A stretch of 64,000 nt of DNA, taken from the NCBI RefSeq assembly GCF_000428945.1, contig NZ_AUAX01000019.1, positions 1-64,000 of the forward strand, in the 5' to 3' direction. Under the pieces are notes generated by a model. It ran no database searches and was not told where the DNA came from. It worked only from the letters and a program-made list of their open reading frames with translations. Shown here piece after piece: positions 44,597 through 53,554 of the stretch. Both the position numbers and the translations under genes were made by a program. The stretch is from Hamadaea tsunoensis DSM 44101. Its GTDB lineage: Bacteria; Actinomycetota; Actinomycetes; Mycobacteriales; Micromonosporaceae. Numbering within the stretch: the stretch's first letter is position 1; every line of letters begins with the position of its first letter.

Positions 44597-44675
44597 TTGA
44601 TCCCGTTTGGATCAGGTATTTCACCCGAATCTTGGGCCATGATCCGGGTGAAATACCTGATCCAAACGGGATCAA
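44597..44675. repeat. Long-stem hairpin repeat C, copy 3: perfect 31-bp stem
   Basis: The arms 44597-44627 and 44645-44675 are exact reverse complements (starting TTGATCCCGTTTGGATCAGG) around a 17-base loop that contains CTTGGGCCATGATC. It lies 61 bases after the sulfatase stop and just upstream of a hypothetical gene on the same strand. Confidence 0.85.
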
Positions 44676-44735
44676 GGGACGGGGGCCAGGGGACGGGATC
44701 AAGGGCCGGGGGTCAGGGGCCGCGGAGTGGGCGGG

Positions 44736-46217
44736 CTAGACGTGGGCGGCGGTCCAGCAGGTGTCGTGGGTGTGGCAGTTGATCAGCCCGGCCAGCGCCG
44801 CGTGCAGGGCCGAGCGCCGGGCGGCGGTCAGCGTACCGGCGATGTTGTCCAGCTGGTCCGGGTCGGCGACGCGGTCGTAGTACTCGATCTCGCCGGTCGT
44901 GTACTCGACGTAGGTGTAGGTCGCGGTGCGCAGGGCTTCGTAGGTCGTCGGGTTCCCGTTGCGCTGGGTCTGCGCGTCGGGGTCGTCCGGCGCGGTGTTC
45001 GGCCCGTGGTGCTCGATCAGCGAGCCCGTCCGCCAGGCGGGCGCCGCCTCGCCGTGGATCAGGTTCACCAGGCTCCGGCCGTCCACATCGGATCCGACGT
45101 CCGCTCCGCCGAGGCGCTGGAACGTCGGCGCCAGGTCGATGTTCTGCACCACCTCGGTACGCGTGACCCCCGCCGGAACGCCCGGCCCCGCGACGACCAG
45201 CGGTACGCGGATGTCGGTGTCGAACGCGGTCTGCTTGCCGCCGGTGAGCCGGTACTCGCCCATGTGGAATCCGTTGTCGGAGCTGAAGACGAGGTAGGTG
45301 TTGTCCGCGACCCCGCTCGCGGTCAGCTGCGCCCGGAGGTTCGCGATGAGCCGGTCGACCGCCTGGACGGCCTGGGCCCGCTTGCGGAAGTTGGTGTCCA
45401 TCGTGGACTTCTCGGCGGCGGTGAGCGGCGGGTTGGACGCGAGCCACGCGGGCGCGTTCGCCGGCGTCGTGTCGTACGCGGCCGGCCGCGGCGCGGTCAG
45501 CCCCGGGAACTTGTCGAGGTCTTGATTCGCCGGCGTGAACGGCGAATGCGGCGCGAACGTCGCCACCTCCAGCAGGAACGGCTTGCCGGCCGCGGCGGAC
45601 TGCTGGATGAACGCCTTTCCCTTGCGGGACAACACTCCCGTCAGGTAGTCGGCCGGATCGGCGCCGTAGTGCACGACACTGTGGTTCTCGTTGAGGTCGT
45701 AGTTGTACTCCGGGTACCCGTTGCCCGCGACGTCCCACTCCGACCAGCCCGGCGGGATGTAGGGCTGGGTCCCGCCCTGGGTGTCGGCGGGCTGGTAGCC
45801 GTTGAGGTACTTGCCGAGGAAGCCGGTCGCGTACCCCTGGGCCTGCAGCGCGGTCGCGAACGTGTGCTGCTCGTTGCCGCGGCCCTTGAAGGTGGCGAAC
45901 CCGCCGTCGCCACCGCCGTTGGTGAAGACCCCGGTGTCGTGCGGGAACTTGCCCGTGAAGATCGAGGACCGGGACGGGCAGCAGAGCGAGTCGGTCACGG
46001 TGTAGTTCGTGAAGGTCACCCCGTCGCGCTGCAACTGCTGCACCTGCGAGAGGTAGGGGACCAGGTTCCAGGCCAGGTCGTCGGTCAGGATGAAGACGAT
46101 GTTGGGCGGCGGGGCGGCGGCGGCCTCGGGCGCGGGGACGGCGCGCGCCGGGGTCACGGCCGCGAGCACGGCCACTCCCACGGCACCGAAAGCCGCGAGG
46201 CGGCGAATAGTACGCAT
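44736..46217 (-). CDS. Secreted sulfatase
   Basis: The 493-residue protein has a signal peptide (MRTIRRLAAFG, ending near AVPAPEAAA) and the sulfatase domain. NIVFILTDDLAW gives metal ligands, and SLCCPSRSSIFTGKFPH holds the C-x-P-x-R motif with Cys79 for formylglycine. VFSSDNGFHMGEYRLTGGK completes the metal site, and LLEVATFAPHSPF the anion site. It removes sulphate from an outer substrate, perhaps a polysaccharide. ATG at 46217 gives the proper signal peptide. A C hairpin is the probable terminator. Confidence 0.92.
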   Translation of the reverse strand: MRTIRRLAAFGAVGVAVLAAVTPARAVPAPEAAAAPPPNIVFILTDDLAWNLVPYLSQVQQLQRDGVTFTNYTVTDSLCCPSRSSIFTGKFPHDTGVFTNGGGDGGFATFKGRGNEQHTFATALQAQGYATGFLGKYLNGYQPADTQGGTQPYIPPGWSEWDVAGNGYPEYNYDLNENHSVVHYGADPADYLTGVLSRKGKAFIQQSAAAGKPFLLEVATFAPHSPFTPANQDLDKFPGLTAPRPAAYDTTPANAPAWLASNPPLTAAEKSTMDTNFRKRAQAVQAVDRLIANLRAQLTASGVADNTYLVFSSDNGFHMGEYRLTGGKQTAFDTDIRVPLVVAGPGVPAGVTRTEVVQNIDLAPTFQRLGGADVGSDVDGRSLVNLIHGEAAPAWRTGSLIEHHGPNTAPDDPDAQTQRNGNPTTYEALRTATYTYVEYTTGEIEYYDRVADPDQLDNIAGTLTAARRSALHAALAGLINCHTHDTCWTAAHV

Positions 46218-46320
46218 ACCGACAATCCTGGTGGAAAGTTGTGATCCGTCGGCCAACAAAATGTCAGAGATCCATGAATAGGAACCCGAGCGCTACATCG
46301 AACGGTTCGGGCGTACGTGC

Positions 46321-47007
46321 TCAGGCGCGTGTCCTCCTGAGCCGGGCGTAGACCGCCAGCACGACCGCCGACCAGGCGATCCCCCACAGCGTCGGCCACA
46401 GCAGCGCCGCGAAGTCGGTCGGGTCGGCCGCGGTCACCCGGGCGGCGGGCATCAGCGGCGGGGCCAGGAACGGCACCGGCGAGTTCTTGAGCCCCAGCAC
46501 GATCGCGAGCAGCGAACCGCCGACGAGCGCCAGCGCACCCCATCCCGCGTTGCGCAGGAGCGCCCGGCTCGACAGGGCGCCGATCCCGACCGCGGGCGGC
46601 ACGACGAGCAGGTGCGCCCAGAGCCCGGCGATCAGCTGGGCGGCGAGCGTACCGTGCTCGGGGGGCTTGATGCCGCCGATGATCCAGGGCAGCCCCAGGG
46701 CGATGACGATCGCGCCGAGCGCGGCGACGCCGGCCACGACCAGGCCGGCGGCCAGTTCACCCCCGGCCGAGCCGACCGCGACCCGGGCCAGCCGGCGCTG
46801 CACGTCCGGCTCGCCGTCGAGGATGATCTTCGTCTGCCAGGCGATCATCGGGAAGATCACGACCGAGGTGAACGCGTACGCCTCGCCGGCCGTCGCGGCC
46901 CCGCCGCCGTAGGCGATGCCGATCAGGGCCACCGCGCACAGCAGCGGGGCCAGCGCCCGGCCCGATCGCAGGAACGCGCGCAAACGCATGTACGCCAACG
47001 CTTTCAC
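46321..47007 (-). CDS. ABC transporter permease (probable exporter)
   Basis: The 228-residue protein has six hydrophobic spans and no other domain. It begins VKALAYMRLRAFLRSGRALAPLL. GTG at 47007 overlaps the stop of the ATPase gene as GTGA, so the pair is an operon. The small size and lack of binding protein point to export or a two-component ABC exporter. No substrate can be named. Confidence 0.82.
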   Translation of the reverse strand: MKALAYMRLRAFLRSGRALAPLLCAVALIGIAYGGGAATAGEAYAFTSVVIFPMIAWQTKIILDGEPDVQRRLARVAVGSAGGELAAGLVVAGVAALGAIVIALGLPWIIGGIKPPEHGTLAAQLIAGLWAHLLVVPPAVGIGALSSRALLRNAGWGALALVGGSLLAIVLGLKNSPVPFLAPPLMPAARVTAADPTDFAALLWPTLWGIAWSAVVLAVYARLRRTRA

Positions 47008-47735
47008 GACTGAACCGTCCGCTCCGGCTCGCGTACCCGCAGAATGTTGTGGCCCTGGGCGCGCCAGGCGGCGACCGCGACGGCGACCTGGTGTGCGGGC
47101 ACCGAGATCTCGACGACGCAGTCGGCGGCCTGCGTCTCGCGGACCGCGAGTGTTCCGTCCACAAGGGACCAAACGGTGGCCTCGGGCAGCTTCGCGGTCT
47201 CGCCGCGGTGGTCGCTGACGAGCGTGCGGCCGCCCGCCGCCGCGACCTCGCGCACCAGCTCAGGGACCAGATCGCGGGTGGCGACGTCGAGCCCCTCCCA
47301 CGGTTCGTCGAGCACGAGCAGCTCCGGCTCGCCGATCATGGCCTGCGCGAGCCCGACCTTCTGCGCGGTGCCCTTGCTCAGATCCTTGAGATCCACATCG
47401 GCGTACGCGGAGAGCCCCAGCCGTTCCAGCCACGCGTCGACGGAGCCGGACCCGTGGCCGAGGACGGCGCTCATGTGCCGCAGGTAGCGGCGGGTGGTGA
47501 ACGGCTGGTCGGCCGGGAACTTCTCCGGCACCCAGCCGACCCGGCGCGGCCGGTCGACGACCCGGCCCCGAGTCGGCGTCAGTACGCCCGCCAGCACCTG
47601 CAGCAGCGTCGACTTGCCGGCGCCGTTGCGGCCGGCGAGGACGACGACCTCGCCCGGGCCGAGGGAGGCGGAGATGCCTTGGAGCACCCAGGGGCCGGAC
47701 CGCGCGTAGCGCAACCAGAGATCCTCACACCGCAT
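47004..47735 (-). CDS. ABC transporter ATPase
   Basis: The 243-residue protein has Walker A LAGRNGAGKST (about 34-44), signature LSKGTAQKVGLAQA, Walker B LLVLDEPWEG and switch region SDHRGE. The signature is LSKGT, not LSGGQ, and the switch His is kept as DHR. The C-terminal ~45 residues form an extra beta domain. Its partner is the permease in the next, overlapping gene. Confidence 0.9.
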   Translation of the reverse strand: MRCEDLWLRYARSGPWVLQGISASLGPGEVVVLAGRNGAGKSTLLQVLAGVLTPTRGRVVDRPRRVGWVPEKFPADQPFTTRRYLRHMSAVLGHGSGSVDAWLERLGLSAYADVDLKDLSKGTAQKVGLAQAMIGEPELLVLDEPWEGLDVATRDLVPELVREVAAAGGRTLVSDHRGETAKLPEATVWSLVDGTLAVRETQAADCVVEISVPAHQVAVAVAAWRAQGHNILRVREPERTVQS

Positions 47736-47772
47736 GCGCGAGAGGTTCTCACAGCTTCCTGAAAGGTGCCTG

Positions 47773-48015
47773 TCACCCGGCCCGCCACGTGGCGGCGTCG
47801 ATGCTGATCAGGTCCTCGTCGGCGGGCTCGTCCTCCCAGGGCGCCCACTCGATCCGGAACCCCTGGCGCAGCCGCTGCGCCACCGCGTACGCGACCCCGC
47901 CGACGTCCTCCTGGCGGATGCGGCCCTGGCGGATCATCAGCTGGGCGTAGATCTCGTTGGCGATCTCGTTGCGCAGCCTGCCCAGCTCCTCGGGGAGGTC
48001 GTCGTCGTGGCTCAT
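47773..48015 (-). CDS. Small hypothetical protein, 80 residues
   Basis: The protein is acidic and polar, with a helical start (EELGRLRNEIANEIYAQLMI) and a middle part QEDVGGVAYAVAQRLRQGFR. No membrane span is seen. I do not recognise the family. It lies 37 bases upstream of the ABC ATPase gene on the same strand and may be co-transcribed. Third-position GC fits a real gene. Confidence 0.62.
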   Translation of the reverse strand: MSHDDDLPEELGRLRNEIANEIYAQLMIRQGRIRQEDVGGVAYAVAQRLRQGFRIEWAPWEDEPADEDLISIDAATWRAG

Positions 48016-48130
48016 GTCGTCAGCGTGGTCTTCTACCCCCGGGTAGGCAATCGCCCGCCTACTTCCTCACAACCCTCGTTCTTCCCGGCAACCCTCGTTT
48101 GCCGCCGTCCCGGTCGGGGGAGTGGTCGGT

Positions 48131-49274
48131 GTGCTTCCCCCCAAGCAGGCTTCCGCCGCGCGTACCACCGCCGTCGTCCTGGGCATGGTCCTGCTGACCG
48201 TCCTCGTGCTCGGCGTCGTCTACGAGGCGCGGCGCGTACTGATCTGGATCATCGTGGCCGGCTTCTTCGCGGTCGCGCTGTACCCCGTGACCAACTGGGT
48301 CGAGCGGCGGGCCGTCTGGATCAGACGCTGGCTGTCCACCCTGCTGGTGTTCCTCGGGGTGTGGACGGTCCTCGGCGGGCTGATCACCCTCATGGTCATG
48401 CCGCTCGTCAACCAGGGCGGCCAGCTGACGACCCAGCTGCCGGACATCGTGCACAGCACCCCAGGAGGGCCGCGGGCCGCTCGGCGACCTGCTCCGGCGT
48501 ACGCACCTGCTGGGCTTCGTGCAGAGCCACGACGACCAGGTCCGCGAATGGGTCACGGGGCTGAACGGCTCGGCCCTGCACTACGTCCAGTCCGTCGCGT
48601 CCGGCGTCGTCGGCACGATCACGATCTTCGTGCTCGCGTACCTGATGGTGCTGGAGGGGCCGATCATCATCGACGCCTGCCTGGCCCTGTTCGACGACGA
48701 GGCCGCCGCCCGCATCCGCCGCGTCGGCCACGACTGCGCCCGCACGATCACCGGCTACATCAGCGGCAACCTGCTCATCAGCCTGATCGCGGGCACCCTG
48801 ACCTACATCGTGCTGCTGATCCTGCACGTGCCGTTCGCCGGGCTCATCGCGCTGTTCGTGGCCATCACCGACCTCATCCCGCTCATCGGGGCGGCCCTCG
48901 GGGCGATCGTCGCGATCCTCGCGGCCCTCACGCACTCGGTGAGCGCCGCCGTGATCCTGCTCGTCTTCTTCGTCATCTACCAACTCGTCGAGAACCACCT
49001 GCTGCAGCCGCTGATCTTCGCGCGTACGGTGAACCTCAACCCGCTGACCGTCCTGGTGGCGATCCTGGTGGCGGGCGAGCTGGCCGGGGTGCTCGGCGCG
49101 CTGCTCGCGATCCCGCTCGCGGGGATCGCGCAGGTGATCGTCCGGGACGTGTGGGACACGCGGCGAGGCCGGCTCAAGCCCGAACCGACTACAGGGCCGG
49201 CAGAGGATTCCCCCGAGACGCCCCGGCAAACATCGGGCGCGCGTGACGAGAGCCGCTCGGTGCCGGTCGTTTAA
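48131..49274 (+). pseudogene. AI-2E/PerM-family permease, broken by a single-base frameshift
   Basis: The two halves are in different frames. The first codes from GTG at 48131 (or 48122) to about LPDIVHST and has three membrane spans. The second, from about 48465, continues EGRGPLGDLLRRTHLLGFVQ and has the rest, with the family marks TGYISGNLLISLIAG, VAITDLIPLIGAALG, YQLVENHLLQPLIF and LGALLAIPL. Removing one C from the CCCC run at 48459-48462 restores one reading frame of about 380 residues. This may be a real mutation or a sequencing error. A ribosome site GGGGGAG precedes 48131. Confidence 0.85.
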
Positions 49275-49303
49275 CCCGCGCGCCGCTGGGCACCGCTTCC
49301 GGC

Positions 49304-49930
49304 ATGACACTGGTTCTCGGGCGTACGCACCGGCGGTATCGCAGCCTCCTGCGGCTGGCCGGCACCCACCTGGCCGCCGACGCCGGCAGCGTGGCCGTCA
49401 CCGCGCTCGTGGCCGGGTGGCTGGCGTTCGTCCGGCTGCCGCAGGCCCATCCCGGCCGGGCCGCGTCCGCGTACGCGCTGGCGGCCATGGCCGGGCTGAT
49501 CGTGCTGGCCGGTTCCGTGGCGGCGCACGAACTCGCGTACGCGTACGCCGCCCGCCGGTCCGGTATGGACGCGGGCCGGCTGATGTACGACCTGACCAGC
49601 ATCCGGGCGGCCCGGGGCACGGCCGAGGAGCGCTGGGCGGGCTCGACCGCCAGCATCATCCTGTGTGGACTGTTCGGTACGGCGGCCGCCGCGGCGTTCA
49701 TCGGCGGCGTCGACGGGATGGCGGTGACCGTGCTCAACCACGCCGGTCTGGTCAACCTGCTTCTGGCCGTGCTCACCGCCGTGGTGCGAGCGCGTCGGAC
49801 CCGCCGCTCACCGAGGCCGGCCCCGCACGCGGAGGAGGCGGCCACCGAGATCCTTCAGCTGAAGGCGATCGGGAATCCCACGTCGAAGACCACGTCGTCC
49901 ATCGCCGCCGACGGGAAGTCCGTCCAGTAG
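49304..49930 (+). CDS. Hypothetical membrane protein with a degenerate HExxH-like motif
   Basis: The 208-residue protein has about four membrane spans. The third region reads SVAAHELAYAYAARRSGMDAG, which resembles the start of M50 site-2 proteases (HExxH..RR.G), but the second His is Tyr, so proteolysis is unlikely. The last ~50 residues are polar and overlap the convergent GyrI-like gene by 76 bases, so the true C-terminus may be shorter in function. Family assignment is only a hint. Confidence 0.55.
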   Translation: MTLVLGRTHRRYRSLLRLAGTHLAADAGSVAVTALVAGWLAFVRLPQAHPGRAASAYALAAMAGLIVLAGSVAAHELAYAYAARRSGMDAGRLMYDLTSIRAARGTAEERWAGSTASIILCGLFGTAAAAAFIGGVDGMAVTVLNHAGLVNLLLAVLTAVVRARRTRRSPRPAPHAEEAATEILQLKAIGNPTSKTTSSIAADGKSVQ

Positions 49931-50364
49931 GTCTCCCGGGGCGCCGCGACGATCGCGTACCCGTTGGCCGTGATCCAGCGGTCGATCGCGGCGTACACCT
50001 CGCCGAGGCCGCCGGTCACCACCGTCTCCTTCGTGACCCGGACGTACGCCTCCCGATGCGCCGGAACGGTCCGGACCGGTACACCCGCCGGCGCCGCCGC
50101 GTCCGCACGCAGGGGAGCGCAGACCTCGACGGTCACCGGTCCCTCGTGCGGGTCGCCCTCGTAGATCGCGACGAACACCGGTTCGTCGTCGAACGCGCCC
50201 CGCTCCAGGTACGCCAGCTCGGCCGTGCCCGCCGCGGCGTCGCCCGCGCCGCGGTGGACGTCGGCCATGGCCTCGGGCAGCCACTTCTCCAGTCCGGCCT
50301 GGTCGACGTCGCGGCTCTCGGTGACGACGACGAGGGCGGGGACGTCGCGTACGGATATCTGCAT
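49855..50364 (-). CDS. GyrI-like small-molecule-binding protein
   Basis: The 169-residue protein matches the stand-alone GyrI-like/SOUL ligand domain: an N-terminal VPALVVVTESRDVDQAGL, a middle VTVEVCAPLRADAAAPAGV, and the C-terminal GGLGEVYAAIDRWITANGY then AAPRETYWTDF. Such proteins bind or hydrolyse small hydrophobic molecules and are often ligand sensors without the HTH. No operon partner is seen. The upstream gap (50365-50952) is made of repeats. Confidence 0.82.
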   Translation of the reverse strand: MQISVRDVPALVVVTESRDVDQAGLEKWLPEAMADVHRGAGDAAAGTAELAYLERGAFDDEPVFVAIYEGDPHEGPVTVEVCAPLRADAAAPAGVPVRTVPAHREAYVRVTKETVVTGGLGEVYAAIDRWITANGYAIVAAPRETYWTDFPSAAMDDVVFDVGFPIAFS

Positions 50365-50443
50365 GCGTCGAGCATGAACCTTCCCCCAGGGACAGGGTCA
50401 ACTCGCCTCGACCTCGTCGGCTGGGCAGAGGTCGTCGATTTGC

Positions 50444-50783
50444 TGATCGTTTGCGGCTGAGGTGTAAATCCGACCCGATCTGCATGATCGTTTACGTCTC
50501 CGGAGCGCGTTGACCGGCCTTTGCGACACCAGGCGCGTAATTGATCATGCAGATCGGCCCGGATTTGACACCCCAGCCGCAAATGATCGCCCACCCGCCG
50601 ATCCAGTCAGCCCCATATCGGACAGTCGGGACAAAAGCTGGAGTGCAGGGATGAGACGGTGACCGGGGGGCGGTGAAGGATGCGTCGCCCACTCACCTGG
50701 CAGTGGAGTCCCCGGAGCGCAGCGACAGGGCGGAACGGTCTCCCGCGTGAGGAGCGGAGGTGAGATCGGCGAACCCGGCACAA
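50444..50783 (+). repeat. Composite intergenic repeat P-B-A
   Basis: Block P (50444-50588) has the best preserved arms of the four copies: the left arm starts TGATCGTTTGCGGCTGAGGT, and the right arm reads back as GATCATTTGCGGCTGGGGT. The core is reversed relative to the copy at 40371. Then come B (50614-50635) and A (50650-50783). Block Q is absent. No gene is seen. Confidence 0.78.
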
Positions 50784-50807
50784 AAGATCTTGACCGTGAG
50801 TCGATGC

Positions 50808-50848
50808 CCAAGATTCGGGTGTTTTCCCTGATCCAAGCCGGATCTTGG
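50808..50848. repeat. Long-stem hairpin repeat C, half copy
   Basis: Only the right half is present: AAGATTCGGGTGTTTTCCCT and GATCCAAGCCGGATCTTGG. It cannot form the full stem. It abuts block A and lies about 100 bases before the ricin-domain gene. Confidence 0.7.
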
Positions 50849-50952
50849 GGGCGGGGAGGACTTTCTTCAAGCCTTGTATTGACTTACGTACTATCAGCAG
50901 AATAGCGTGCGGTCGATCTGTTACTTAACTTTCCTGTCAGGGAGGTTGACCC

Positions 50953-53130
50953 ATGCGACCGAACAGGATGCGGCTCCGCCCGCTGCGCCTGCTCGCCGTC
51001 CTCGCCGTCTCGGCCCTCGCGGCCGCGACCGGCTTCATCGCGCTGACCAGCGGCACCGCCCTTGCCGCCGGTACCGGCGCCATCACCGGCTACGGCGGCA
51101 AGTGCGTCGACGTGGCCGGCGCCAGCTCCGCCAACGGCACAGCGGTGCAGCTCTACACGTGTAACGGCACTGCCGCCCAGACCTGGACCGTCGGTTCCGA
51201 CGGGACCGTGCGCGCCCTGGGCAAGTGCATGGACGTGACCTCCGCCGGCACGGCCGACGGAACCAAGATTCAGCTGTGGGACTGCAACGGCACCGGTGCC
51301 CAGCAGTGGACCCCCTCGGGTCTTGAGCTGATCAACGCCGCTTCCGGCAAGTGCCTCGACGCGACCGGGCCCAGCTCGGCCGACGGGACGCGGCTGCAGA
51401 TCTGGGCCTGCGCCAACAGCGCCAACCAGCAGTGGAACCTGCCCGGCGGCTCGACGCCGAGCCCGACGCCCACCGGCACCGGCGGCGGCACGACGAACCC
51501 GGACTTCGGCCCCAACGTCTTCGTGTTCGACCCGTCCATGTCGAGCTCGACGATCCAGTCGCGGCTCAACTCCACGTTCAACTCCCAGCAGACCAACCAG
51601 TTCGGCACCCAGCGGTACGCCCTGCTGTTCAAGCCGGGCACGTACAGCAACGACGTGAACGTGGGCTTCTACACGCAGGTGGCCGGCCTCGGGTTCTCGC
51701 CCGACAACGTGACCATCAACGGAGCCGTCCACGCCGAGGCGGACTGGTTCCAGGGCAACGCCACGCAGAACTTCTGGCGGGACGCCGAGAACCTGTCGGT
51801 CAGCCCGTCGTCGGGCACCGACCGCTGGGCCGTATCCCAGGCCGCGCCCTACCGCCGCATGCACGTACGCGGCAACCTCGCACTCGACGACGGCGGCTGG
51901 TCGTCGGGCGGCTGGATCTCCGACACCAAGGTGGACGGGCAGATCCAGTCCGGTTCGCAGCAGCAGTGGATCACGCGTAACTCCCAGGAGGGCTCGTGGT
52001 CGGGCTCGAACTGGAACATGGTGTTCGTCGGCGTACAGGGTGCTCCGGGGCAGTCGTTCCCGAACCCGCCCTACACCACCGTCGGCAGCGCCCCCGTCGT
52101 ACGCGAGAAGCCGTTCCTCTACGTGGACGGCGCCGGCGCGTACAACGTGTTCGTGCCGGGGATCCGGACGAACGCGGTCGGCACCACGTGGTCGGGCGCG
52201 ACCCCGCCCGGGCAGTCGCTGCCGCTGAGCCAGTTCCAGATCATCAAGCCCGGCGACTCGGCCGCGACGATGAACTCGGCGCTGGCCGCGGGTAAGAACC
52301 TGCTCGTCACGCCGGGTGTCTACCACCTCAACCAGACCCTCAACGTGACCCGCCCCGACACGGTCATCCTCGGTCTGGGCCTGGCCACGCTGATCCCGGA
52401 CGGCGGCATCACGGCGCTCAGCGTCGCCGACGTCGACGGGGTGAAGCTGGCCGGCCTGCTCGTCGACGCCGGTACCACCAACTCCGGCGTACTGGCGGAG
52501 ATCGGGCCGTCGGGCTCCTCGGCCGACCACTCCGGCAACCCGACCACGCTCTCCGACGTGTTCTTCCGCGTCGGCGGCGCCGGGGTCGGCAAGGCGAGCG
52601 TCAGCCTGCGGATCAACAGCAACAACGTGATCATCGATCACAGCTGGATCTGGCGGGCCGACCACGGCAGCGGCGTGGGCTGGACGTCCAACACCGCGGC
52701 CAACGGGCTCGTGGTCAACGGCAACAACGTGACCGCGTACGGGCTGTTCGTCGAGCACTACCAGCAGTACCAGGTCATCTGGAACGGCAACGGCGGACGC
52801 ACGTACTTCTTCCAGAACGAGATCCCGTACGACGTGCCCAACCAGTCGAGCTGGATGAACGGCTCGACCCAGGGGTACGCCGCGTACAAGGTGGGCGCGT
52901 CGGTGACCTCGCACGAGGCGTGGGGGCTGGGCAGCTACTGCTACTTCAGCAGCAACCCGAGCGTCGTGCTGGCCCACTCGTTCGAGGTGCCCGCGGTGTC
53001 CGGGGTCAAGTTCCACGACCTGGTGACGGTCTCGCTCGGCGGCACCGGCACGATCAGCCACATCATCAACAACACCGGTGGGCCGTCGAACTCCGGCACC
53101 AACGTGGCCAACCTGGTGAACTTCCCGTAA
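50953..53130 (+). CDS. Secreted ricin-B lectin plus right-handed beta-helix protein
   Basis: The 725-residue protein has a long signal peptide (cut near residue 38, TALA-AGTGA). It is followed by a ricin-B lectin (about 40-165) with three repeats, each with a KCxDxxG and QxW pattern (KCVDVAG, KCMDVTS, KCLDATG). A Pro/Thr linker leads to a beta-helix (about 180-725) with LLFKPGTYSNDVNVG, RMHVRGNLAL, WIWRADHGSGVGW and GLFVEHYQQYQVIW. Relatives are loosely annotated as adenylyl cyclase or glucanase; a polysaccharide-active enzyme is the best guess. The substrate is unknown. Confidence 0.85.
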   Translation: MRPNRMRLRPLRLLAVLAVSALAAATGFIALTSGTALAAGTGAITGYGGKCVDVAGASSANGTAVQLYTCNGTAAQTWTVGSDGTVRALGKCMDVTSAGTADGTKIQLWDCNGTGAQQWTPSGLELINAASGKCLDATGPSSADGTRLQIWACANSANQQWNLPGGSTPSPTPTGTGGGTTNPDFGPNVFVFDPSMSSSTIQSRLNSTFNSQQTNQFGTQRYALLFKPGTYSNDVNVGFYTQVAGLGFSPDNVTINGAVHAEADWFQGNATQNFWRDAENLSVSPSSGTDRWAVSQAAPYRRMHVRGNLALDDGGWSSGGWISDTKVDGQIQSGSQQQWITRNSQEGSWSGSNWNMVFVGVQGAPGQSFPNPPYTTVGSAPVVREKPFLYVDGAGAYNVFVPGIRTNAVGTTWSGATPPGQSLPLSQFQIIKPGDSAATMNSALAAGKNLLVTPGVYHLNQTLNVTRPDTVILGLGLATLIPDGGITALSVADVDGVKLAGLLVDAGTTNSGVLAEIGPSGSSADHSGNPTTLSDVFFRVGGAGVGKASVSLRINSNNVIIDHSWIWRADHGSGVGWTSNTAANGLVVNGNNVTAYGLFVEHYQQYQVIWNGNGGRTYFFQNEIPYDVPNQSSWMNGSTQGYAAYKVGASVTSHEAWGLGSYCYFSSNPSVVLAHSFEVPAVSGVKFHDLVTVSLGGTGTISHIINNTGGPSNSGTNVANLVNFP

Positions 53131-53163
53131 GCCTGTCCCGGTAGACCTTGCTCCACCATGGAC

Positions 53164-53196
53164 GGTCGGGAGCCGCGCTGGGGGCGGCTCCCGACC
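53164..53196. terminator. Perfect 13-bp hairpin between convergent genes
   Basis: The arms GGTCGGGAGCCGC (53164-53176) and GCGGCTCCCGACC (53184-53196), loop of seven, lie 34 bases after the ricin gene stop and just beyond the stop of the DUF4236-like gene. Bidirectional terminator. Confidence 0.85.
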
Positions 53197-53206
53197 TAAC
53201 ATGCCT

Positions 53207-53380
53207 TTAGTTCTTGTCCTGCTTCCAGGACAGCGGGCCCGGCAGGTCCACGCGGTGCGCACGGGTCTTGGAGTTCCACGACCAGCGGCCCAGCTTGAAA
53301 CTCCACGAGGAGAAGCCCTTCTGCGTGAAGTTCAGGATCAGGGGTCCGATCTTCCATCGCTTGCGTAGCAGCACGGCCAT
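53207..53380 (-). CDS. DUF4236-like small protein, 57 residues
   Basis: The protein starts MAVLLRKRWKIGPLILNFTQ and goes on with KGFSSWSFKLGRWSWN. That is the DUF4236 pattern (Arg-Lys-x-x-x-x-Gly-Pro then alternating hydrophobic strands). Many members are fused to other domains; this is a stand-alone version. Function is unknown. ATG at 53380 is chosen over the longer open frame because the family begins there. The strong hairpin follows its stop. Confidence 0.72.
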   Translation of the reverse strand: MAVLLRKRWKIGPLILNFTQKGFSSWSFKLGRWSWNSKTRAHRVDLPGPLSWKQDKN

Positions 53381-53554
53381 CGCCGGGTCTCCTTCGATCG
53401 TCCTGCATGGGGTGCCGTCGGCATTCCCCTCTGGACGATCCGGCAAACATGTGTGCTATCCGCCACGCGCATCGCTTCGTGCAACCGGCCGCCGTGTCAC
53501 CTCCGCCTTCCCCCACGACAGAGGGTGACGGACGACGCGACGGGTGGGTGCGGC

